A stretch of DNA of 64,000 nucleotides from the NCBI RefSeq assembly GCF_012489685.1, contig NC_080041.1, positions 31,423,780-31,487,779 on the forward strand, written 5' to 3'. A program made the position numbers and the translations under genes. Positions 22,782-34,220 of this stretch are shown here, one piece after another. The DNA comes from Lotus japonicus. Lineage: Eukaryota; Streptophyta; Magnoliopsida; Fabales; Fabaceae. The stretch's first letter is position 1. Every line of letters starts with the position of its first letter. The notes beneath the pieces are model-generated. The model did not search any database, was not told the origin of the DNA, and saw only the letters and a list, made by a program, of their open reading frames with translations.

Positions 22782-23083
22782 CGTGATTTTGTTCTTATGC
22801 TTTGTGCTTATAATGTTTGTGTATTCTCTCCACAACTTTCTGACTGGAGGCCCATGTTTATTGGGAGAAATGCAATATGGAGAAGGAAATTATGTTTTTA
22901 AGTTGCCATTTTCATTTTAAGCAAGTTCCTTTAACTGCTTCTCTTATTTCCTATAATGGAAGCTGTGTAGCATTATAAATATATACTTGTAATTGTAAAA
23001 TATTGTCTATAGCTTATTTTATGACTTTCCTCTCATGACTTGTCTGGGCATAATATGCCAGCTTGTTTTGTTGCTTCTGGCAG

Positions 23084-23361
23084 GATAGTTTCTGGTACCA
23101 CCATTCTGAGCCAAGTTATGTAATGCTAGTTTACTGGATTCCTAAAACAGGCTGCACAATTCCTTCAAATGCTTCTCATCGTGTAACAGTTGCTGCTATT
23201 GTCTTAAATGATAAGAAAGAGGTTTGAAGTTAAATAAGATCAAAGACATCTTATCTCCAAAAAAAATTATAATTTGGTTAGAAACACAGAACATGGCTTT
23301 GTACTTGGAGTGTGAGGAGACTTTCACAGCAGCTATTAGAGAAGTGAAAGAAGAGACAAAA
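23084..23361 (+). pseudogene. Nudix hydrolase pseudogene (plant NUDT6/7/8 type)
   Basis: After a TTCTGGCAG acceptor the frame reads FWYHHSEPSYVMLVYWIP, then SNASHRVTVAAIVLND. This is the conserved lead-in of plant ADP-ribose/NADH Nudix hydrolases (xWYHHAExxYxMLxxWIPxxxxxxPxNASHxVxVGAxVxN). It hits TGA at 23225, where VLVVQE is expected. The Nudix box follows in another frame, ECEETFTAAIREVKEETK, ending at a consensus donor GTAAG. A one-base slip separates its leading GFVL. Later exons were not recognised, so this is a broken copy. Confidence 0.75.
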
Positions 23362-23993
23362 GTAAGTATATCTGTACAACTTTGCATTCCCATGTGTTGT
23401 AGAATACCAGTATTAGAAGCTATGATCATCCAAGTTCTTTTTAAAAAGCAAAATTGTATGCCCTACCCAATCCAATGGATTTCTGTGTTTGATGATCCTA
23501 GTTCGTTTTTAGATTTAAGAATTTGTTTTCCAATGTTTGACAATGTGGACTGGATTTGGATGCTTTACTTTCATGGGCAGCTTCAAATGAAGGTCTTGTT
23601 GTGAATACATTTCTCACTGTTTGTTTTTTCTTCAAGTTTCCTACAATTTAATTGAACACTCTTTTTAGTTGCTAACTCAATCTTTCTTTTGGAAGAGTAC
23701 CATGGAAAGGAAAGGACAATATTCTATGGACCCCACTGATATTTTAAAAAAGAAAGAAAACTAGAACCGCATAGCATCCAACTTAGCCAACCCACTATAC
23801 TAACCTCAGATTGTAATATCTGTGATATATGATCCTATCATCAATCTTATTAAAATGGCTAAGGTGGCTTTAGTGTACTGGTTTATGGTCTATACAACTG
23901 ATGCCTATCTATGTGCTTTGCTTCCGCTAGAACATCATGGCATGAAAAGTATTCTCTATGCTACTTAAGCAGAGAAACTGATGTAAAAACGAG

Positions 23994-24161
23994 TTGAGAA
24001 ATGCTAGCAACACACTCTTTTGAACACACTTTAACGTGATTGGTTTAATTTTTAAAAACTGAACACATTTTTTAATAAGAGAAAGAAATATCTTGACTAT
24101 TTTGTAAATAGACCAATCATAGAGAGTGTGTTCAAAAGAATTTGTTGTTAGCACTCCTCAA
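23994..24161. mobile_element. Short MITE with ~50-bp inverted ends
   Basis: TTGAGAAATGCTAGCAACA...CTCTTTTGAACACACT at the left mirrors TGTGTTCAAAAGAATTTG and TTAGCACTCCTCAA at the right, with TGATTGGT/ACCAATCA inside. 168 bp, no coding capacity. Target duplication unclear. Confidence 0.65.
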
Positions 24162-24169
24162 ACGTGTTT

Positions 24170-25440
24170 GAATAATTTAATGACTTAATCATCCACAAGT
24201 AAATCAGAGACTAAATTTCCAGCTAGACATATTTTCTGGGTTGATAATTATATTGCCATTTTATTCTTCAGTTTTTTTAAGAAGAGATATGTGGTTCATT
24301 TAAAAAAGAAAACATTAAACTTGTTTGTGATGTTCCTGGGAATGTCCCTGAATAAGCGTTCTTCAACTTGATATAAAAAGTTTCAAGTTATAAGTGGAAG
24401 CAAACCATTTTCTTGCTAATTGAAAATTTCGTCATGGAATCACTCCCAAGTACCAAATATTTCCTATTTCATAAACTTGAAAGTTGAATTGTTGGTTATT
24501 GAAAGTTTCATCCAGTCCTTGGAATCAGAACTGAATGCAGTTCATTATTATTTTGGTTATTATCAATTATTAGGATGAGGCTGCTGTTTAGTATAAGTAA
24601 TTTACTCGTGTTTATTGTCATGCAGAGTTTTGAGACTTTGAATCAGCGGGCAGCGGGTGTGGTTCTAGATCCAATAGGTCAGAGAGATAATTTGCTTCTC
24701 TTGCAGGGCATAGCAGTCGCTCTTGCTTAGTTCCCTCAAGTGAAAGTGGATGACTAATTCCTGGAGCTACAGTTTGCCAAGTTTGTGCAAGCGTCCTGGA
24801 ACAACAGGTTAGTTTAGTTTTGTGGGTTACCTCCAAGTTTGTCTCTTACTGAGCTTGTGCAGTGCATTTCTCCAGCTTTCTAGTATCAGTTTAAAACATC
24901 ATTTTGAGAAGTGGTACAGACTTTACTCTCCCTTTTGATAATCTGATAGAATTAATATCTAATATCTCAGTCATACAAATGGCTTGCTCATGGTTCTGAT
25001 ATGAAGAATTAATCTCCAAGTCCTCGTTCCATAGGCATATTCACCTCTGGAGGTTGAAACAGTTATGTCAATATGTTATACATGAAATTATTTTGTTTAT
25101 ATCTTGCTGTATGTTAGGAGTGGGAAGGGAACTGCTAGAGAATTTAGTTAGTTCAGATATAAGTTAGGAACAAATAGACAAGTTAGTTAGATAGAGGGGG
25201 TATCAATTAGATGGAGAAAAGGAGAATCAGGAGAGAAAATAGGAAATGCAGAAAATTGAATAGTTTTGTGAAAGAGGAAACCCTTTTTGAAGGCAATATC
25301 CTTGGAGGAGAGTTCTTTCCTTGTACGTAATCTACATGGAGCTTCAGTCTCTTCACTTCCACATGACTGTGCTGGATGTTCTCCATCTTAGATTCAGGGT
25401 AAGTGTGTAGGGAAATTATTAGGAAAAGAAAGGTAATGTA
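24170..25440. other. Interval with one unassigned exon-like stretch
   Basis: Mostly non-coding. At about 24624-24730 a frame reads SFETLNQRAAGVVLDPIGQR, then a stop. It has no recognised domain and may be a displaced exon. Nothing else is supported. Confidence 0.3.
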
Positions 25441-25449
25441 CAAATGAAG
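25441..25449. repeat. 9-bp target duplication (left) of the MULE MITE
   Basis: CAAATGAAG, repeated at 26364-26372. Confidence 0.88.
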
Positions 25450-26363
25450 GACTTTTTTACCTTGCTGGTATAAATTTAAAATTTATTTACCAATTTGGTG
25501 CAACTTTTAAAATATTTACACAACTAGTGTAAATCGCCACTAGCATCGGCGATATATATATATTTTTTTTCATGTTTTAAAGAAATCGCCAACAGTCGTG
25601 GCGATATATATATTTTTCTAGTATCGTCATCGTCATTGGCGTTAACCAAATATTATATATTTAAAACTTTTGAGTATCGCCACTATCATTGACGATTTTT
25701 AACTTTTTGAGTATCGCCATTCCTAATGGCGATGTCCTTTTTTCTTTTTTTAACACTTGTTTTTTTTTTTGGAACAATGGTATCTTATTTTCATTTTTGT
25801 GCATAGCAATAACAACAATGATAATTACTCACACAACATTACATCATAATAAGCATCATACATACATGTATGTTATTATTATTGGCTGATTTCTCCAGCA
25901 TTTAGACGGGTGCAAATATATAAACTTCATCATATCCTTTCCCAGCCTTCCCGCAATAAGTGGGACTGTAATTGTAAATAAGATTGTCACGTACTTCTTG
26001 AGCAACTGGTCTGTTTATGGATATAATGTTGGACTCAATTCAATAAGCAGTACAAGTGTTAAAAAAAGAAAAAAGGACATCGCCATTAGGAATGAAGATA
26101 CTCAAAAAATCAAAATCGCCAATGTTAGTGGCGATACTCAAAAGTTTTAAATATATAATATATGGTTAACGCCAATGACTATGGCGATACTAGAAAAATA
26201 TATATATCGCCACGACTGTTGGCGATTTCTTTAAAACATGAAAAAATATATATATATATATCGCCGATGCTAGTGGCGATTTACACTAGTTGTGTAAATA
26301 TTTTAAAAGTTGCACTAGATTGGTAAATAAATTTTAAATTTATACCAGCAAGGTAAAAAAGTC
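25450..26363. mobile_element. Mutator-type foldback MITE with ~311-bp TIRs
   Basis: GACTTTTTTACCTTGCTGG at the left is the inverse of the right end, and the inversion extends to about 25760 / 26052. A perfect 9-bp duplication (CAAATGAAG) plus long TIRs points to the Mutator superfamily. Inside each arm, short ATCGCCA...TGGCGAT units recur about six times, making many local hairpins. The 290-bp centre has no recognised gene fragment. Confidence 0.88.
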
Positions 26364-26589
26364 CAAATGAAGAACCTAACTCATGGTGAGCATGTGCCGA
26401 AACATATAAATGAAATTGGATGTGATACTGCTAGGTAAAGAGTACTTAAAAGTATTTTCTATTGATATTCTTTGATTCTCTCTGGTCTGAAAGCATGTAA
26501 GAAACAGGTTGATATGATAACAAAAATGTGTAGTTATTGCTATTATGTATCATTGCCATTGGGTAATACCTAAGACTAAGAGGACACTG

Positions 26590-27003
26590 ATCAAAACTGT
26601 CCTTAGGCAACGGTTCCTTATGGGTCCTTTAGGAAAACCTAAGAGAATTGTTTAAAAATATTAGACTATGGTTCCACAATTGTTCTCTTCAGGAAAAGGA
26701 AAGCCAAAGAGAACAGTTAAAGAAATAATCTCATAAATCCTTGTTTGCTTTATGTAATGTCTAAGAGAACGTTTTTTAAGTGTTTCCTTTAAGTTGATTA
26801 GACTACGATTTCTCCTTGTCATATATGGCAACGACTAGATAATTGTGTGCATAGAGCATACAAAAACCGTTGCACATTGTAAGCACGAGCTACAGTATTA
26901 TTGTTGCCTTTTATTGCCCAAAATAGTAGGCCTTATAATACCATACATACCAAAGCGTTGCAGAACGATAAGGCATCGTTGTAGAACTAAAATGTTGTAG
27001 TGT
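26590..27003. mobile_element. Possible 3' terminal remnant of a second CACTA element
   Basis: Ends AAAATGTTGTAGTG at 27003 (inverse CACTACAACATTTT, a CACTA terminus). Short repeated motifs such as CAACGGTTCC, AAAGCGTTGCAGAACG and GGCATCGTTGTAG precede it, like CACTA subterminal repeats. The other end was not found. The complete CACTA at 27016 starts 13 bases further on. Confidence 0.4.
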
Positions 27004-27039
27004 AAGAGTATGCTTCACTACTACAGAATTGACCTTTTG

Positions 27040-27125
27040 CCACGCCTCAATTGCCACGGTTATAGGCGGAACCGTGGCAAAAGGTCAGTTACCACGGTTA
27101 AACACGGAACCGTGGCTAAAAGAGA
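27040..27125. repeat. CACTA 5' subterminal repeats
   Basis: Inverted and direct copies of TGCCACGGTTA and ACCGTGGCA, the likely transposase-binding array. Confidence 0.7.
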
Positions 27126-27610
27126 TAATATTTTATTATATTTTTAGTGCAACCGTGACAATAGGAATTTTGATATGGAAACACCACAATCTGGCTCGTA
27201 CTCTTCAATTTTTTTCCCTCCCACACACTCCAAATTTTTTCTGAGGAACCCTAACCCTCATCTATTCCCTCTCTTCCTCTCCATCTCGTTCTCACTCCAA
27301 GTAGCTAGTCCTCTTCTCCCTCTCGCTTCGCCGTTCGCCGCCACGCCGTCACGCCATCTCCGTTCCGTCACGCCGTCTCCGTTCCGCCACGCTCAGTTCC
27401 ATTCAAGCTCTCGGGTGAGTTCCCACTCCAATTTTTTTACTATTTTTCTTCCTCCTGGCTCTACTCACTGGCTCTACTCATCTCGTTCTCAGTTCTCACT
27501 CCAATTTGTCCGTGAGCCGTGACAATTTACTCTGTCTGTTTTGTTGGTACCGATTGAGTTCTTTGTCTTGCTGACTCTGTCTTTCGTTTTTCTAATCTTC
27601 CCCTGTTTAG

Positions 27611-28354
27611 CTTCTTGTTAGGGGGTCTCCCTCGGAGATTCGCATTCGAGATTGCTCGTGGTTGTCAGAGGAGGAATTCACAAAATGTTTTCAATCTTGT
27701 GACCTTGGCCATTTGGAGGTGTGTGACTGTGTTTTGTTCTTTCAATTATTTGATAGCTGCTGCCTGCTGCTGGTGTTTCTTGTCATTTTGGTTCAATTGG
27801 ATTTCTACCATTTATCCTTATTCATTTTTTTATTGCATGGATCAGTGGACTTTTTTTGTGTTGAATGTTGAATGTTGAATTTCTTGTAGCATCTGAATTT
27901 CATGTTGCTTTTTTTCCATTTACATTATGTTTGCAATGTGAGCAAGTTTGACATGGATGTAGAAGCAAAAGGAAAGTGAGAATAGGGCTGGGGATTCTGT
28001 TAATTACTAGTTGTTTTTTGTTGCCTTGGAAAAGATCAATTTGTGTGCTTTGTTTGTTTTTTGAATACTTGCTTAGAAGCTTCTTTCCACGTTTTAGTTT
28101 TAAAATACTTCACAATCTGAATTCAGGTTATACATTTGCTTGTGGAATAGGTGCTACAACTTGACCAGTGTGGACGATGTATATCTGATTATGCATTACC
28201 TGCTACTTTGGCAAAATCACCAAGGTATTTGCCTAGATTAATTAGTCTATCCTTCAGTGGTGCATGCCGTCTTACAGATAGAGGATTGCGTTCACTAGTT
28301 TCCTCTACTCCTCAACTTAGATCCATAAATCTAAGCAAATGCGCCCTTCTTTAA
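27611..28354 (+). pseudogene. Captured RAD7-like LRR gene fragment, two exons with intron
   Basis: Exon 27611-27718 (after CTGTTTAG) reads GSPSEIRIRDCSWLSEEEFT, then KCFQSCDLGHLE, and ends at GAG/GTGTGTG. The second exon starts at 28151 after GAATAG and reads VLQLDQCGRCISDYALPATL, then LPRLISLSFSGACRLTDRGL and LRSINLSKCALL, stopping at 28352-28354. Joined, they match a continuous stretch of plant RAD7/rhp7-like F-box/LRR proteins (SxxEIRxRDCSWLxEEEF...LQLDQCGRC...SLSGAxRLxDxGL). The retained intron shows DNA-level capture. Truncated at both ends. Confidence 0.7.
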
Positions 28355-30048
28355 TGCATGCATTTATCATACTTCCATCAATCCATGTTTACTCATTTAC
28401 ACCTGATTTAGCTAAATTCACTAATATGGTTGGAGATTTATACCACCAGATTCTCTATTTTTTTTATTGACATCTACTGAAGTAATTGCCATCAAATATC
28501 AGAATTTCAGTCGCCATCTTGCCATAAATTTGATTCAGCTGGAGGTGTTGTTTTTGCTGATAAGTGTTGTTGTTCTGTTCTTCTTTCTGGCTTGGCTCTG
28601 GCGTGAAATTTTTTGCTGCTGTTGGCGTTGAAATTTTTCTTCCTTTGCTTACAGCAGTGGTTCCTCATTGCCTTATTAATAAGACATTCATATTTTCTTT
28701 CTTGATAAAATCTTCTTTCTTCTTTTGCTTACAGCAATGGTTCCTTATTAACATTGATAACCTTGTGTGGAAAGTTGGTGCAATCCATTTTAATGAGTAC
28801 TGAGATGAGTTGTTATCTTGTTATAGCTGAGAATTCATTCATAAATATAGATAGCTGAGTTATATATTTGGACAAGCTTCAACTTCTTTAAAGTTCATGA
28901 ACTCATGTTAAAATTAGTTTTTTTTTTAGGTGTTCAGGTTATTTTCTCTTTATGTTTTAATTAGCTATTATTATCATTAGTTCATTAGGGGGGAGATGTT
29001 TGATTCAGAGGAGATGTACAAGTGAAGTGAATATACAATGCTTATATTCACTTCATTTTGTCATCCAAGGGTAATGTTGTTGAATTGGTTTTTTCTCTCT
29101 TTACTTTAACTATCATGGATTTTTTTTAGAACATGTATAACTTCAAAGACCTTTTCAGCAGAAGCTGACTAGATCTTTATGTAGGCAGAGGAGACTGGGA
29201 ACCAAGTATATCTCTTCTTGGGAGACTGTCTCAATTCATTTTAGCATTATCCAGTCAAGAATTTCTGGTATAATTGATCTACAAGTTTGCCATGTAGCCC
29301 CTTCAACTGAATTTTTCTTTGTTTCATTTAGTGTCAGCATTAACCTGATATACTATTTGGATTTGAACTTCTCTAAATTTTCTACATCATATTAATCTTT
29401 ATGTGGTCAGATTGTCATTTTAGCCGTTGAGTTAGTTAATTTGGAGCATAAGTGGGTTTTTTCTTTCCTATACATTTGATAAATAAAGGTAATTTTTTTA
29501 GTCAATCTTTTGTTTAATGGGGGTATGGGTATCTAAATGCTGTATTCTACCGACATTGAGAGCAGATGCTAACCTTGATTCTCGTATATTTGATGTTTTG
29601 GCCCTTCTAGAGTGTTATTTCGCACGGTAAGTTACTATAAATATTGGTTCTGTAAACTGATGAGGCAGCTTGTGTCCTTTACTTGGTGATGTATTACCCC
29701 TTGGCCAATCTAAGTTGTAGTTTTAGTATATTTAGCAAAAACAGACCGAAACAGACCGTGGCAATAGGCTGTTTTTTCCCAGTTTTATGTTGCTGCTGGC
29801 ATTATTTTGATGTTGCTGATGACCTTATTTTGATGTTGCTGATGTGTTATTTTGTGCTGCTCTGTGCCTTGATTATTGCTTTTGGCTCTGTTGAATAGAT
29901 TTATTCAAAGTTGTAGATTGAAGAGCCAAACTGGTTTCCACTGACTTAGAGGACCAATCTGATTCTAAATATCCAGGTTTCACTCTTTCCTCTACACCCT
30001 ACTTTTTTTAGCAGTTAACTCATATAAATTTATGTTTGTTTTTTGTAG
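28355..30048 (+). other. CACTA interior without recognised genes
   Basis: T-rich intron-like sequence. Small open frames (28564, 29683) are hydrophobic chance frames. Nothing recognised until the Ulp1 exons. Confidence 0.35.
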
Positions 30049-30324
30049 TGCCCTGCTCAAACTAATGAAATAGATTGTGGGTACTATGTACTAAGCTTTC
30101 TAAAGGAGATAATTGCGCACAAAAAATCTACAATTCCACAAGCGGTATGGAACTTTGACTAACTTTCTTGATTTTTCCTATTTTTTAGTGTGACTCTAAA
30201 TTTTTTTACTTTTACCATCATTTTGCAGTACTTCTCTGATTGTCAATTTGGCTTCTACGATGAGTATCAACTAAATGAAATTGAAGAAGAGTGGGCTACT
30301 TATGTGTTAAAGAATTTTGCCTAG
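30049..30324 (+). pseudogene. Ulp1/C48 protease C-terminal exons in the CACTA element
   Basis: Exon 30049-30144 (TTTGTAG acceptor, GCG/GTATGG donor) reads CPAQTNEIDCGYYVLSFLKE, then IIAHKKSTIPQA. It contains the catalytic Cys in DCG and the oxyanion-side Gln of the C48 peptidase signature. Exon 30229-30324 continues YFSDCQFGFYDEYQLNEIEE, then EWATYVLKNFA and a stop. The His and Asp parts expected upstream were not found, so the protease is incomplete. It differs clearly from the Ulp1 gene in the MULE (NDCGVFVATWMNQMG). Confidence 0.75.
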
Positions 30325-30734
30325 TGTGGACCGCCAAGCTTTGGTGATTTCAAGTAGTGGCCGGGGGTTTGTCAAGCTGCTGTTTTTTCATCAATAAAAG
30401 AGGCTGATGATGAGTCAACCTCATTGTTGTTTGTTGTTGTTCCAGCTGCATGTTTTGTCATTCTTTTAACTCATGTAGCTTATTTGGTTTAAGTTCTTGA
30501 GAGAGTGTGTTCTCAACAACAATTAGTATTTTTAGACAAATTTGTTAAGTGACATGGGTTTAGTATTGTTTTGTTGTTGGCACATTTGAGTAATTATCTT
30601 CTAGAATATGTTAATGTTATTTTGAACATGAGATTTTATGTAATTTATTTCTTAAAAAATGTACTGCAATTTATGCATAGAACAGGTCAAATTAAAAAAA
30701 AATCTGGATGTTGCAATTTCCCAGACCAGGTGAA

Positions 30735-31015
30735 CCACATATTGCCACGATTATAACCGTGGCAATAGAGTCTACATATTGCCACGGTTAGGCACTGGAC
30801 TGTGGCAATAAGGTCTCTATTGCCACGGTTAAGCGCGTAGCCGTGGCCATATGTGTACCCTACTGCCACGGTTAAGTACGTAACCGTGGCCATATGTGGA
30901 CTCTATTGCCACGGTTACACTTGATGACCTGTGGCAATAGATCAATTGCCACGCTCGCTATCGCCACGGTTAAACCGTGGCTAAATGGCGTGCGGAACCG
31001 TGACGAAAAGCCTTT
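30735..31015. repeat. CACTA 3' subterminal repeat array
   Basis: At least six units of ATTGCCACGGTTA paired with ACCGTGGCAATA, in alternating orientation, just inside the right terminus. Confidence 0.75.
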
Positions 31016-31639
31016 TCTGTAGTAGTGCTTATAGTAGCCACATAGAGTAGGTGGTGTAGGAGGCACCAGCCAGGGGTGGAGGCATGAATTTCAGAAAGGG
31101 GACTAAGATCTAAAGGAATATAATTTGTAGGAAAATTTCAATTCTTATCAAATAAAAAATGTGTCAAAAAAAACATAGGTATTTTGGTGAGAACAAAAAA
31201 TTAGTTTGAGTGCAAGAGATATTTTATGTAAGCATAAGAAATATAAGATTAGTTTGAGTGCAAAAGATCCAACCGACTCATAAGTATTTGGTGAGAACAA
31301 AAAATCATAATCAACAAAAAGACTACAGCTGCGTGTCCCCTCTCAAAATTAGAAAGTAGAAAAAGTAGCACACCATAAGAACTTCAAAATATCTCTTCCG
31401 CACCAAAAGATTATTAGCACAAAAGTCTCTCTATCTTGTAGAGAAAGATGAAACCTGCAAAGTGTAAACAATTTATTAAGATACATTCATAGTTAATATT
31501 GTCAAACATATAGTAAAATCAAACATATACCTTCACACTTGAAGACTCAAGTTGTGCTCGTCGTTGTTTCATAGAGTAAAAATCATCAATTATCATATCA
31601 CTGGTATATTTTTCAGCAATTTCCTTTTCAATATAAACA

Positions 31640-31760
31640 AGCATGTAATCAGTGAGAAAATTATCTTTCATCTTGTTGCGCAACCTTTTTTTTTATAACT
31701 TTCATAGTTGAAAATGCACGTTCAGTGGTTGCTGTTGATAGAGGAAGAATCAAAACAAGT
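31640..31760 (-). pseudogene. hAT dimerisation fragment, left arm
   Basis: The minus strand carries the same STATTERAFSTMKVIK-type hAT C-terminal motif as the right arm, with frameshifts. It is the inverted counterpart of 32300-32440. Confidence 0.65.
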
Positions 31761-32249
31761 CTTAACAATTAAAGAATAGACAATTGATTTTTGAGTCTGA
31801 ACTAACTTTTGACACAATTCACCAATAGTGGACAAATTCTGAAAGTTGACATCTTTGAGCACATCAAATTCATAATGTTGCCATTCATATTCTACTTGAA
31901 TCTTTTCTTGGCCAGAAAAATCCAAAGGATAGAATTTCTCAATAAGACTGCAAATATGCCCAACATTAAATGATTTGAATGAATCCTTTGGATTTAAAGC
32001 TGTGTTCAATTTATTGCTTGCGAAAATAAGGTTTTTGAAAATCCTATTTTCGCAAGCGACTAAGCTTCTTAAATTGAGCACAAATTTAAAGTTGGACATA
32101 TCTGCAGTCTTATTGAGAAATTGTATTCTTCGGATTTTTCTGGCCAAGAAAATATTCAATTAGAATATGATAACATTACGAATTTGATGTGCTCAAAGAT
32201 GTCAACTTTCAGAATTTGTCCACTATTAGTGAATTGTGTCAAAAATTAG

Positions 32250-32462
32250 TTGATTGAAAAATCAATTGTCTATCCTTTACTTGATAGATTGTTACGACTT
32301 GTATTGACTCTTCCTGTATCAACAGCAACCACTGAACGTGCTTTTTCAGCTATTAAAGTTATAAAAACAAGGTTGCACAACAAGATGAAAGATGTTTTCT
32401 CACTTATTACATGCTTGTTTATATTGAAAAGGAAATTGCTGAAAAATATACCAGTGATATGA
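32250..32462 (+). pseudogene. hAT dimerisation fragment, right arm
   Basis: Reads LLRLVLTLPVSTATTERAFS, then AIKVIKTRLHNKMKD, the hAT C-terminal dimerisation signature. The frame then slips; the downstream YMLVYIEKEIAEKYTSDMI reading is in another frame. No catalytic domain. Confidence 0.8.
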
Positions 32463-32944
32463 TAAATGATGATTTTTACTCTATGAAACAACGACGAGCA
32501 CAACTTGAGCCTTCAAGTGTGAAGGTATATGTTTGACAATATTAACTATGAATGTATCTTAATAAATTGTTTATACTTTGCAGGTTTCATCTTTATCTAC
32601 AAGATAGATGAACTTTTGTGCTGATAATTTTTTGGTGCGGAGGAGATAGTTTGTGGTTCTTACGGTGTCCTACTTTTTCTTTTCGAGAGGGCACACACAG
32701 CTGTAGTCTTTTGGTTGATTATGATTTTTTGTTCTCACCAAAATACTTATGAGTCGGTTAGTATCTCTTGCACTCAAACTAATCTTATATAAAATATCTT
32801 TTGCACTAAAACTAATTTTTTGTTCTCACCAAAATACCTATGTTGTTTTTGGCACATTCATTATTTGATAAGAGTTGAAATTTTCCTACAAATTATATTC
32901 CTTTAGATCTTAGTCCCCTTATGAAATTCCTGTCTACACCCCTG

Positions 32945-34020
32945 ACAACAGGGACCAAGAAAACAGCAGCGAACCCAGCAGCAGGGACAAGAGCATCTTT
33001 GCCCCAGGTTCGCCAACATGCTTCTTCCAAGGACTGGTAAGAACTGTGCTCAAATTATTTTTTTGTTGAGAAATTCCATAAACACAGGGGTGATTAAGTA
33101 GGGGGGAAGTCACCTCTGTGGCATTGGCACCAGCCCAACAAGATCAGAGGGTAGATGTTGAGTTGGACGTGCGGCATGCTGAGCACACTCTCCCACTTCC
33201 CAGCCTAGTGACACTGCTTCACTTGTCACTTGGTTGGACATATGGATGGGGGATATTCATGTAGACATCACCGCTGCTGAGGAGCGTAGTGAGACGCGAT
33301 TGCAAAGACTAGAGCACTAGACATATAAAATGTAGATATAGATATATGATTTGGTTATGCTTCAACTTCATGCTCAACAAATATAGATACTTCAGAACGG
33401 TTAGCAATGTCATATGTAGCCAAGTCCAAAGCATCATAATCATTAAAAAACCTCGGTGTACTAGTTCTTACTTCTTAGACGAATCCTCAGTTTTGTTCTC
33501 CACCATAATTTGAACTTTCCCTCATAAATTATGTCTTTCACCAAATCAACATCTTAAAAAAAAATCCATGTCCAACCCATGAAATGCATGAACCTCACCT
33601 CCCATGTAATGCATACCGGGCCCATTCACAAATATGAGCCCAAGTGATTCACTGCCGTAGAATTATTCATCCTGCAATGACGATGTAAAAAATATTATGA
33701 CATGCCTTAAACATACAATTCCCACAAAATATAACCTTGTAATTTGAACAAAAGTAAACCAAAACACTTAATGATAAAAAAAAAAGATTAGAAGGGGAGA
33801 GGACGTGTACCTGCTACAAAACTGCCAATGACCTTTAAAAATGAAGAACAAGTGGCGAGTCAGGGTTCAGCACCACAATGAAGCTTCACACTTGGTGGAA
33901 CAACAGGGAAATGCTTCAGATTTTGTTAGTAACATCAATGGAGTTCAATGCCCAAAAATAGGGACTCTCTTAAGCTTTGAACTTTTATTTTGAATTAGAA
34001 CATGGAGGGATGAAGGGGAA
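32945..34020. other. Interval between foldback and MULE
   Basis: No supported gene. A GC-richer stretch at 32945-33035 ends in a donor-like TGGTAAGAA, and 33110-33290 is also GC-richer. I cannot assign either. Confidence 0.35.
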
Positions 34021-34029
34021 AATTAGGTT
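34021..34029. repeat. 9-bp target duplication (left) of the large MULE
   Basis: AATTAGGTT, repeated exactly at 45721-45729. Confidence 0.92.
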
Positions 34030-34220
34030 GGTCCCTTCTGTGGTGCCTCCTCCCAGGCGCAGGTATGGTGCCTCTGCCTATTTGGACCAGTAAGAATGTG
34101 GCATGTATTAAATGAGTTGACTTTTCTTTTTTTCTGAAATGAATTAAAATAATAGGAAATGATTTTCATAAAATATGGTTTTATAAAAATAAAATATTTA
34201 TTAATTTGCTAACAGGTCCC
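34030..34220. repeat. MULE left terminal inverted repeat
   Basis: Starts GGTCCCTTCTGTGGTGCCTC; pairs imperfectly with 45530-45720. The inner edge is approximate. Confidence 0.7.

Larger units (their letters stand above)
27016..31027 (+). mobile_element. CACTA transposon with captured gene fragments
   Basis: Ends CACTACTACAGAA and TTCTGTAGTAGTG are perfect inverses over 13 bases, flanked by the 3-bp duplication CTT (27013-27015 and 31028-31030). Subterminal units of the type TTGCCACGGTT/CCGTGGCAA crowd both ends (27040-27125; 30735-31015). No TNPA or TNPD-like transposase was recognised in the 4.0 kb, so it is non-autonomous. It carries RAD7-like exons and Ulp1-type protease exons. Confidence 0.93.
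31071..32944. mobile_element. 1.9-kb foldback of two head-to-head hAT ends
   Basis: The left arm (31071 to about 32035) and right arm (about 32045 to 32944) are near-perfect inverted copies meeting at GCTTGCGAAAATA...TATTTTCGCAAGC with a loop of about 12 bases. Outer ends CAGGGGTGGAGGCA and TGTCTACACCCCTG are hAT-type. Each arm ends in a hAT transposase C-terminus pointing outward. No exact 8-bp duplication (GCACCAGC versus ACAACAGG, 5 of 8 match). A transcript would form a hairpin of roughly 900 bp. Confidence 0.85.

Noticed and set aside
28564..29898. Small hydrophobic frames in the CACTA interior
   Set aside because: T-rich intron-like sequence gives chance F/L/V-rich frames with no motif or splice support.
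31063..32952. 8-bp duplication for the hAT foldback
   Set aside because: GCACCAGC and ACAACAGG agree at only 5 of 8 positions, which is not enough to claim.
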